From: Candidatus Omnitrophota bacterium
GTDB lineage: Bacteria > Omnitrophota > Gorgyraeia > Zapsychrales > Fredricksoniimonadaceae
Assembly: GCA_017987425.1 (NCBI GenBank)
Contig: JAGNTT010000044.1
Span: 1-11,783, forward strand
Length of the DNA stretch: 11,783 nt
Direction: 5' to 3'
This document shows positions 6,617 to 11,783 of the stretch, piece by piece (the first letter of the stretch is position 1; the number at the start of each line of letters is the position of its first letter). Under the pieces are notes generated by a model. It had not been told where the DNA came from. It ran no database searches and worked only from the letters and a program-made list of their open reading frames with translations. Both the position numbers and the translations under genes were made by a program.

Positions 6617-8137
6617 ATGAACATCTCGAATGTCCTTTGTATTGCCTCTCAGAAGTATGGTCCCAAACCCGCCGTTATCTTTAAAGAAGAACAAATTACG
6701 TACAGTCGCTTGGCGGAAGAAGTCGCTAAACTCGCCGCCGGTTTGAAAAATTTGGGCGTGGCGAAGGCGGTTAAAGTTGGTATTTATCTGCCCAACTCAC
6801 CCGAATATGTTTACAGTTATCTGGCCTGTTTTACTCTTGGCGCCGTCGTTGTCCCTCTGGATTATCAATTGAAAGAGGATGAGCTGGCTTCATGCCTGGG
6901 GCATTCTGAAACAAAATTCCTGATCGCCCGGCCGCACGGCGACATCGCGCTCGATAAGGTCGTGTCCGATGCCGGAACCGTCGAGAAAATTGTTTTAGTC
7001 GGCGCCGACGCAACGCAGTCGCACCAGATTGCGTGGACATCTCTCATGCAGACGCAGGCAACCTCGCTGCCGGCCGTCAGTATTGATCCCAAAGATCCGT
7101 CCATGATTCTCTACACATCCGGCACGACGGGAAAACCCAAAGGCATTCTGTTGAATTACCGCCATTTGGAAGGATCGCCTAAAGCCATGGAGCATTTTGT
7201 CGATCTGAGCGACAAAGATATCAAGCTGTGCGCGATCCCGCTCAGTCATATCGGCGGTTTCATTTACATTCAGAACTGTATTTTGTTCGGCATCACGCTA
7301 GTTCTGATGGACCGTTTTAATCCCGTCGAGTTTTTACGGAATATTCAGGAATTCAAAGTCACCTGTTTTCATATCGTCCCCGCCATGTACACCGCGCTTT
7401 TATCACTCAAGAATTTGGACAAATTCGATCTGTCGTCTCTGCGTTGGGTGGTCGTATTCGGCGCGCCGAGCTCGCCGGAGATCCTTGAACGTTTTCATCA
7501 ATACTGTCCCAACGCCCAGCTGTTGAACGGCTGGGGTATGACCGAGACCTGTCCGCCGAACACCGTTACTCCTCTCGGCAGTAAAAAGATCGCCAGCATC
7601 GGAAAACCCTCACCATTATGCGAAATAAAAATTTTCGATGAACAGAATAAAGAAATTGCCGGCGGTGAAGTCGGCGAGATCGTCATCCGCGGTTGGACCA
7701 TCATGGACGGATACTACCGCGATCCGGAAACCACGCAATCGCTCATGTCTGACGGCGGATGGTTCCACACGGGTGATCTGGGTAAATTTGATGAGGAAGG
7801 CTATCTTTATATCGTCGGGCGTAAAAAGGAAATGATCAAAGTCGCCGGGCAGATCGTCTTTGCGCCTGAAGTTGAAGCGGCATTCTATAAGAATCCGGAT
7901 GTGGTCGATGCCGCCGTCATCGGTATTCCCGATCCTTTGCGCGGAGAGGCGATCAAGGCGTTCATCGCGCTTAAGCCCGAATCCAAACTGACTGCTGAAG
8001 AATTGCGTTATTTTGCCAAAGAACATCTGGCTAATTTTAAAGTCCCGCAACACATCGAAATTATGGAAACTCTGCCCAAGAACCGCACGGGCAAGATTGA
8101 CAAAGAATTATTAAAACAGGCGGGAATAGCCCGTTAA
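6617..8137 (+). CDS. AMP-forming acyl-CoA synthetase (ligase of the ANL superfamily)
   Basis: It activates a carboxylic acid with ATP to an acyl-adenylate and transfers it to coenzyme A. The 506 residues show the complete motif set: the P-loop YTSGTTGKPKG (166-176), NGWGMTE (304-310), WFHTGDLG with the ribose-binding D387, the hinge region GRKKEMIKVAGQ, and the C-terminal catalytic K493 in NRTGKIDK. Length and motifs fit the medium/long-chain or aryl-CoA ligase branch; the acid cannot be read from sequence. It is the first gene of the right-hand operon, 13 bases from the nucleoside phosphorylase gene. In that setting it could activate the acid made by the aldehyde dehydrogenase at the other end of the cluster, or simply be a fatty-acid ligase that shares the promoter. 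Confidence 0.92.
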   Translation: MNISNVLCIASQKYGPKPAVIFKEEQITYSRLAEEVAKLAAGLKNLGVAKAVKVGIYLPNSPEYVYSYLACFTLGAVVVPLDYQLKEDELASCLGHSETKFLIARPHGDIALDKVVSDAGTVEKIVLVGADATQSHQIAWTSLMQTQATSLPAVSIDPKDPSMILYTSGTTGKPKGILLNYRHLEGSPKAMEHFVDLSDKDIKLCAIPLSHIGGFIYIQNCILFGITLVLMDRFNPVEFLRNIQEFKVTCFHIVPAMYTALLSLKNLDKFDLSSLRWVVVFGAPSSPEILERFHQYCPNAQLLNGWGMTETCPPNTVTPLGSKKIASIGKPSPLCEIKIFDEQNKEIAGGEVGEIVIRGWTIMDGYYRDPETTQSLMSDGGWFHTGDLGKFDEEGYLYIVGRKKEMIKVAGQIVFAPEVEAAFYKNPDVVDAAVIGIPDPLRGEAIKAFIALKPESKLTAEELRYFAKEHLANFKVPQHIEIMETLPKNRTGKIDKELLKQAGIAR

Positions 8138-8150
8138 TGAAAGGATTTGT

Positions 8151-8930
8151 ATGACGACACAAACACCGCAACTGATGCAACGTGATGTGCACATGACCGG
8201 AAAAGACCTGATGGGAATGGTCCAGCTGCGCCCGCAGGACGTCGGCAAATACGCGATCGTTCCGGGGCCGAAGGAACGTCTCGACGGACTTATGAAGAAA
8301 ATTGAGAACCCGGTCAAAAATTTTTCGTTTATGGAATATACGATGTACACGGGAACTTATATGGGTGTTAAGGTTACCGGAATCAACGGCGGACGTTTTG
8401 CCGCTGACACGTCAATCACGACGGAGATCCTGTGTAACGCCGAAGTCAAATGTCTGATCCGCATCGGCAGTTGCGGCGCGTTGACCGGGGACATCAAGAT
8501 CGGCGATATGATCGTCGCCACCGGCTGTGTCCGCGGCGACGGCGTAACGCCGTATTATGTCGATTCCGATTTTCTAACAAAACCGGACGCCGGGCTGACT
8601 GAAAAGATCACGAAGATCGCCGAAGCTGCGATTGCCCCGATGGGAAATAAAGTGCATACCGGCAAGGTATGGACCACGGACGCGATCCTGCGCGAAACCA
8701 AGGAACATGTCAACAAGGCGGTCACCGAGGGCGCGATAGGCGTCGACATGGTCTCATCCGCGTTCTTGACGATCGCCCAGCTGTATAAGATTCCCGCGGT
8801 ATCCATCCTTGCAGTGAGCGACAACATCATGACCGGTGAAATGGGGTTCATGAACCCTGATTATTACATGTCGGAAGGCGCTCTCATTACGATTGCTCTT
8901 AATTTGATTAAAGAGCTGGAAGGCAAATAA
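8151..8930 (+). CDS. nucleoside phosphorylase-like protein (NP-I family)
   Basis: NP-I enzymes split a nucleoside with phosphate into base plus pentose-1-phosphate. The 259-residue protein shows a phosphate-loop-like VPGPKERL (38-45), the core RIGSCGAL (104-111) typical of DeoD and Udp enzymes, and the C-terminal ILAVSDN with D224, the position of the base-protonating Asp of DeoD. Two changes are notable. The usual VEME segment reads VDMV (198-201), so the Glu that normally holds the ribose hydroxyls is Val, and the usual PGDP loop has lost its Asp. Activity may be altered. The start at 8151 has AAAGGAT about five bases upstream. The isomerase gene follows after seven bases, which supports a role in supplying its sugar-1-phosphate; MTA, 5'-deoxyadenosine or ordinary nucleosides are all possible substrates. 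Confidence 0.85.
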   Translation: MTTQTPQLMQRDVHMTGKDLMGMVQLRPQDVGKYAIVPGPKERLDGLMKKIENPVKNFSFMEYTMYTGTYMGVKVTGINGGRFAADTSITTEILCNAEVKCLIRIGSCGALTGDIKIGDMIVATGCVRGDGVTPYYVDSDFLTKPDAGLTEKITKIAEAAIAPMGNKVHTGKVWTTDAILRETKEHVNKAVTEGAIGVDMVSSAFLTIAQLYKIPAVSILAVSDNIMTGEMGFMNPDYYMSEGALITIALNLIKELEGK

Positions 8931-8937
8931 GGATAAT

Positions 8938-9918
8938 ATGGAATCCAAAGAATCCCCCTTATTTTGGCCTGCATATATTGAAAACAAGACTTTATTCGTC
9001 CTCGATGAAACGCTGATTCCGGTAAAAGTTAAATACATCGCCGTTAAGGACACGAAGCAGGCCGTCGCCGTCATCCGAGAGATGAAGACGCGGGCCTTCG
9101 GTCAATTTCTGGTTGTGCTCAATACTTTTTTGATCGAACTTGCCCGCAATCCCGGTCTTGCTCCGGCAAAAGTTGTCAAAAAGATGGAAGGCACGGCCAA
9201 GGCATTAAACTCCAGCCGCCCGACATTTCCGTTTGGGGATGTGACCTCGATCGTCGTCGGATGGGCACATGGCGCGGTCAAGGACAATAAAGATATTTAC
9301 GCGTTTCTTCAAGAGAATATTCAGGGTTTCCTAAAAGGAATCCGCTACCGACGCATGGAGCGTGTCGCTAAAATTGCCGCGCTCATCAAAAACGGCGACA
9401 GTGTTTTAACGCATTGCAATGTGAGCGGTGAGCTTGCCATGGCGGCAGCCATCTGTCTTAAAGAAAACAAGAAAGTGCGTTTTTATGCGACTGAAACGCG
9501 TCCGTATTTTCAGGGGGCCAAGCTGACGGCATGGGAGTTAAATGCGGTGGGCGCTCAGATTACGCTGATTCCGGACAATGCCGTCGGGTCTTTGATGGCG
9601 GAACGACTGGTTAACCGGGTCATCATCGGTTCCGACCGTTCGTGCGCCAACGGGGATATTGCCAACAAGATCGGAAGCTATCAGATCGCTGTGCTGGCCA
9701 AAGAATTCGGCGTGCCGTTATGTGTGCTGACGCAGCCTTCAAACACCATCAAAAAAGGGTCGGATATTCCCATCGAACTGAGGGATCCCAAAGAGCTTTT
9801 AAATTATCAGGGTAAAAAAACATACGCGGGTCAAGTGAAGGGATTTTATCCCGGCTTTGATGTTGTACCGCATGAATTGATCACAGAGACGATCGCGATC
9901 CAGGCCGGCGCGCGTTAA
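8938..9918 (+). CDS. MtnA-type aldose-1-phosphate isomerase (eIF2B-like family)
   Basis: MtnA enzymes turn 5-methylthioribose-1-phosphate into the ribulose-1-phosphate; relatives act on 5-deoxyribose-1-phosphate or ribose-1,5-bisphosphate. The 326 residues cover the whole fold. The N-terminal helical domain carries LNSSRP, as in Bacillus MtnA. The Rossmann domain has THCNVSG with catalytic C160, TETRPYFQGAKLTAWEL, GSDRSCANGDIANKIGSY with catalytic D233, and a tail IPIELRDPKEL characteristic of MtnA. One deviation is that the usual RGAPAIG phosphate loop reads RAFGQFL. Both catalytic residues are present, so it should be active, but the substrate may differ from MTR-1-P. The ATG is preceded by AAGGAT, and a half-length paralogue follows after 12 bases. 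Confidence 0.87.
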   Translation: MESKESPLFWPAYIENKTLFVLDETLIPVKVKYIAVKDTKQAVAVIREMKTRAFGQFLVVLNTFLIELARNPGLAPAKVVKKMEGTAKALNSSRPTFPFGDVTSIVVGWAHGAVKDNKDIYAFLQENIQGFLKGIRYRRMERVAKIAALIKNGDSVLTHCNVSGELAMAAAICLKENKKVRFYATETRPYFQGAKLTAWELNAVGAQITLIPDNAVGSLMAERLVNRVIIGSDRSCANGDIANKIGSYQIAVLAKEFGVPLCVLTQPSNTIKKGSDIPIELRDPKELLNYQGKKTYAGQVKGFYPGFDVVPHELITETIAIQAGAR

Positions 9919-9930
9919 TTGGAGAACTAA

Positions 9931-10416
9931 GTGAAAAGCGGACCATCCATCAAAAAGAAATCAGTTGTCCTCGTGCACGGCATATTTGAAGACGCGGTGT
10001 TCGATGGATTTAAAAAAAGCGAACAGTATTTTGTGCTCGAAGGCCGCCCTGATCTGGCTGCTTCCAAAGCCACCATCAAAGCGCTCGCCAAGAAAAAGAT
10101 CATCCCAACGATCATCGCCGATAATATGGCCGGTTCTTTGTTTTACAACGGGCTGGTTAAAGAAGTCAGGGTTTCCTATCAATATCACGATGCCTCCGGT
10201 GCTTTGTGTGATATCGGCGCGGTGATCCTCGGTGTTCTGGGAAAGACTCATAAGGTTCCGGTGAGTATTTTCCCTGGGAAATTACGCAAGCGATTTTTGG
10301 CGCCGCAGGAAGATGTGTTTACCTTTAACGGCAAGACGGTTGCTCCGGCGGGAATCCGTGCGTACGGTCCGCTCGTTGAATGGCTCGCCAATGAATACAT
10401 CACCAAGAGAAATTAA
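9931..10416 (+). CDS. half-length MtnA/eIF2B-like protein without catalytic residues
   Basis: The 161-residue protein matches only the C-terminal Rossmann half of the preceding isomerase. LEGRPDLAASKATIKALA aligns with the TETRPYFQGAKLTAWEL region, ADNMAGSL with PDNAVGSL, and the tail with FNGKTVAPAGIRAYGPL with the end of MtnA proteins. In this alignment, done by eye, the catalytic Cys falls on a His (VLVHG in place of LTHCN) and the catalytic Asp on a Gln in VSYQYHD. The N-terminal helical domain is absent. The gene begins with GTG at 9931 after a good GGAG site (9921-9924), and its frame is intact with normal codon use, so it looks like a maintained gene rather than debris. It could be a regulatory or structural partner of the full-length isomerase, as in eIF2B-type assemblies. 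No function is proven. Confidence 0.8.
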   Translation: MKSGPSIKKKSVVLVHGIFEDAVFDGFKKSEQYFVLEGRPDLAASKATIKALAKKKIIPTIIADNMAGSLFYNGLVKEVRVSYQYHDASGALCDIGAVILGVLGKTHKVPVSIFPGKLRKRFLAPQEDVFTFNGKTVAPAGIRAYGPLVEWLANEYITKRN

Positions 10417-10417
10417 G

Positions 10418-11434
10418 ATGGACAGAGGCAAGATCAAACAGCTGAAAGAAGAAATCATCTCCACGGGCCGTCTGCTGTGGGAAAAAGATCTCGCCAGCGC
10501 CTTGAACGGCAACATCAGCGCGCGCGTTCAGGACGATGTCATTGTCATCACCGCTCACGCGACGTGTCTCGGGATGCTCAAAGAGTCCGATCTAGTTGTG
10601 ATGCGTTTAAACGGTGAAGTATTGGACGGCGGTAAAGTGTCGACGGAAAAACTGATGCACACCGAGATTTACAAAAATTTTCCTGAAGTCAAAGCTGTTG
10701 TTCATACGCACACGCCGTACATAAACGGATATTTCTTGAACAACTCGCAGTTTGCTCCGTCAACGTTTGAGGCCAAATTTACCCTGGGTGAAGTTAAAGG
10801 GATTCCGCAATCGACGCCTTCGGTCACGGATGCTGTTCCGCTCATTGAAGCTCTTAAGTCAAATAACATCGCGGTGCTACGCAATCACGGTGTGGTGACG
10901 ATGGGGCCCGGGTTGTTTGATTGTTTTCTCTTTATTCAGACGCTAGAAGAGCAGGTGAAGACGGATGCGATCTCGCGATTGTACGCGGGTTCACAGGTCA
11001 CAAGTCACAAGTCTCAGGAGAAAAGCGAACAACGATCAACGAGTAACGATCAACGCAAAAAATATAAGCTCTTCGCCCAGGATCAGATTGATGAGATCGT
11101 CCGCCTGGTCAATGCGGACAGTCAATTGAAGGAACTCGGCGCCAAGACTCAGATGAACATGGATCTCGCGGTCCAGCTCAATGAAACCGGCGATGTCTTC
11201 AGCTTTAAATTTCAAAACGGACAGATCGTCGATGTCGGGAAAGACGCGAACGCGGAGTTCCTGATCTCCGCGCCGGAGAAAGTCTGGCGTTCGGTGTTTA
11301 ACCGGGAGATCGATCCTTTCGTGGCGACCACTCAGAAAAAAATGAATCTGCGAGGAGACTTTGCCCGAATTTCCAGATGGTACGCGCCCTGCAGCCGTAT
11401 TTTTCAGTTGTGGCAGGAGGTCCCGGTCGAATGA
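10418..11434 (+). CDS. class II aldolase fused to an SCP2-like domain
   Basis: Residues 1-190 are a class II (zinc) aldolase of the fuculose-phosphate/ribulose-phosphate type, with NGNIS (30-34) for phosphate binding, E77 in STEKLMH, metal ligands H96 and H98 in HTHTPY, and H157 in RNHGVV. These match E73, H92, H94 and H155 of E. coli FucA. It would cleave a ketose-1-phosphate to DHAP and an aldehyde. Residues 192-214 are a polar linker written by short DNA repeats. Residues about 217-338 have the look of a sterol-carrier-protein-2 domain (FSFKFQNGQIVDV, NAEFLISAPEKVWRSV, then MNLRGDFARI), which binds hydrophobic ligands or serves as a dimerising cap. The aldolase domain is the usual length, so the SCP2 part is an addition. 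The start lies one base after the previous stop, and the stop overlaps the next ATG. Confidence 0.85.
   Translation: MDRGKIKQLKEEIISTGRLLWEKDLASALNGNISARVQDDVIVITAHATCLGMLKESDLVVMRLNGEVLDGGKVSTEKLMHTEIYKNFPEVKAVVHTHTPYINGYFLNNSQFAPSTFEAKFTLGEVKGIPQSTPSVTDAVPLIEALKSNNIAVLRNHGVVTMGPGLFDCFLFIQTLEEQVKTDAISRLYAGSQVTSHKSQEKSEQRSTSNDQRKKYKLFAQDQIDEIVRLVNADSQLKELGAKTQMNMDLAVQLNETGDVFSFKFQNGQIVDVGKDANAEFLISAPEKVWRSVFNREIDPFVATTQKKMNLRGDFARISRWYAPCSRIFQLWQEVPVE
10991..11018 (+). repeat. 7-base tandem repeat, four units (TCACAAG type)
   Basis: The units TCACAGG, TCACAAG, TCACAAG and TCTCAGG follow each other without gaps. They start exactly at codon 192 of the aldolase fusion and encode part of its linker. 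The unit length of seven shifts frame with each copy, so gain or loss of one unit would break the protein. Confidence 0.75.
11025..11059 (+). repeat. 7-base tandem repeat, five units (ACGATCA type)
   Basis: The units GCGAACA, ACGATCA, ACGAGTA, ACGATCA and ACGCAAA are contiguous; units two and four are identical. The block lies six bases after the first heptamer block and has a different sequence but the same period. Together the two blocks and the gap span 69 bases, or 23 codons, which keeps the frame. Confidence 0.7.
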
Positions 11435-11783
11435 CGGTCGGTTCGCAAATCCTCAATTTTGATTTGCTGATCGGCGGCAAGTTAATGCCGGCCCAGAGTG
11501 GAACATATTTTGACGCCGTAAATCCTTCGACCGGTGAGGTCATCGGCCGCATTGCTGATGCATCCGTTGAAGACATTAACCTTGCTGTGACTGCTGCCCG
11601 TCAATCGTTCGATGACCGCTTGGACAATCTGAAGGATTCGATCGAAGACCGCGCGCGTCAGTTGAATGCACTTGCGGCGCTGGTCCGTGAGCATGCCCAG
11701 GAATTGGCTGACCTGGAATGCCGCGACACAGGAAAGACGCTCAAACAGACGACCTTTATCGATGTCCCGACGGCGGCGGACAC
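11431..11783 (+). CDS. aldehyde dehydrogenase, N-terminal part (cut by window edge)
   Basis: About 117 codons are present. The product begins with the standard opening of NAD(P)-dependent aldehyde dehydrogenases: FDLLIGGKLMPAQSG (substrate-tunnel strand), FDAVNPSTGEVIGRI, AVTAARQSFD, RARQLNALAALVREH and ELADLECRDTGKTL. The catalytic Cys and Glu lie beyond the edge. The family oxidises an aldehyde to its acid. The ATG overlaps the stop of the aldolase gene (ATGA, 11431-11434), and a GGAGG-like site ends at about 11420, so the two enzymes are translationally coupled. This strongly suggests that the aldehyde released by the aldolase is the substrate, for example glycolaldehyde, acetaldehyde or methylthioacetaldehyde. 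The N terminus is of the classical type, without a microcompartment-targeting extension. Confidence 0.88.
   Translation, partial: MTVGSQILNFDLLIGGKLMPAQSGTYFDAVNPSTGEVIGRIADASVEDINLAVTAARQSFDDRLDNLKDSIEDRARQLNALAALVREHAQELADLECRDTGKTLKQTTFIDVPTAAD

Noticed and set aside
7616..8053. Open - strand frame of about 145 codons inside the ligase gene
   Set aside because: It overlaps the conserved C-terminal motifs of the ligase and has no independent support.
8938..10416. The half-isomerase as a frameshifted piece of the full-length isomerase gene
   Set aside because: The upstream gene is complete to its own C terminus with both catalytic residues, and the downstream gene repeats the same domain with a different sequence and its own start signal, so it is a paralogue and not a broken end.
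1..11783. tRNA, rRNA, CRISPR array, insertion sequence or phage gene
   Set aside because: No clover-leaf sequence, regularly spaced direct repeats of CRISPR length, transposase motif or terminal inverted repeat was seen by eye; base composition looks even across the window.

Overview
The window is a protein-coding-dense piece of a Gram-negative bacterial genome. It carries one C-terminal gene fragment at the left edge, ten complete genes and one N-terminal fragment at the right edge. The LPS inner-core gene hldD and a lipoprotein signal with a clear lipobox point to an outer membrane. The mix of hldD, a small DUF3568-like lipoprotein, a membrane-fused B12-binding radical SAM protein and leaderless-looking promoters suggests an uncultivated PVC-related lineage such as Omnitrophota. 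That placement is an impression from protein flavour, not a proof.

Left part (1-5301, all on the + strand): the end of an unidentified gene; hldD (ADP-heptose epimerase); a membrane-anchored coiled-coil protein; a small helical protein overlapping it that resembles a degenerate hemerythrin-type bundle; a lipoprotein whose start codon sits 7 bases after an extended -10 box; and a 643-residue protein joining about six membrane helices, a cobalamin-binding-like domain and a radical SAM domain with a CxxxCxxC cluster motif. Its stop overlaps tail-to-tail with the next gene.

Middle (5293-6616): a small four-helix membrane protein on the - strand, divergent from a PadR-family regulator on the + strand, followed by a 102-base control region. 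That region holds a sigma70-like promoter, a 20-base dyad and a second -10 box spaced for a leaderless start.

Right part (6617-11783, all +): a tightly packed operon of acyl-CoA synthetase (AMP-forming), nucleoside phosphorylase-like protein, MtnA-type sugar-1-phosphate isomerase, a separate half-length paralogue of that isomerase, a class II aldolase fused to an SCP2-like domain, and the start of an aldehyde dehydrogenase. In order, this reads as a nucleoside disposal route: phosphorolysis to a pentose-1-phosphate, isomerisation to a ribulose-1-phosphate, aldol cleavage to DHAP plus a two-carbon aldehyde (R-acetaldehyde or glycolaldehyde), oxidation to the acid and perhaps activation to a CoA ester. 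It resembles the 'DHAP shunt' described for 5'-methylthioadenosine and 5'-deoxyadenosine. Three features are not standard: the phosphorylase lacks the usual ribose-binding Glu, the half-isomerase lacks both catalytic residues, and the aldolase carries an SCP2 domain joined through a linker encoded by two blocks of 7-base repeats. This cluster is the best candidate for something undescribed.
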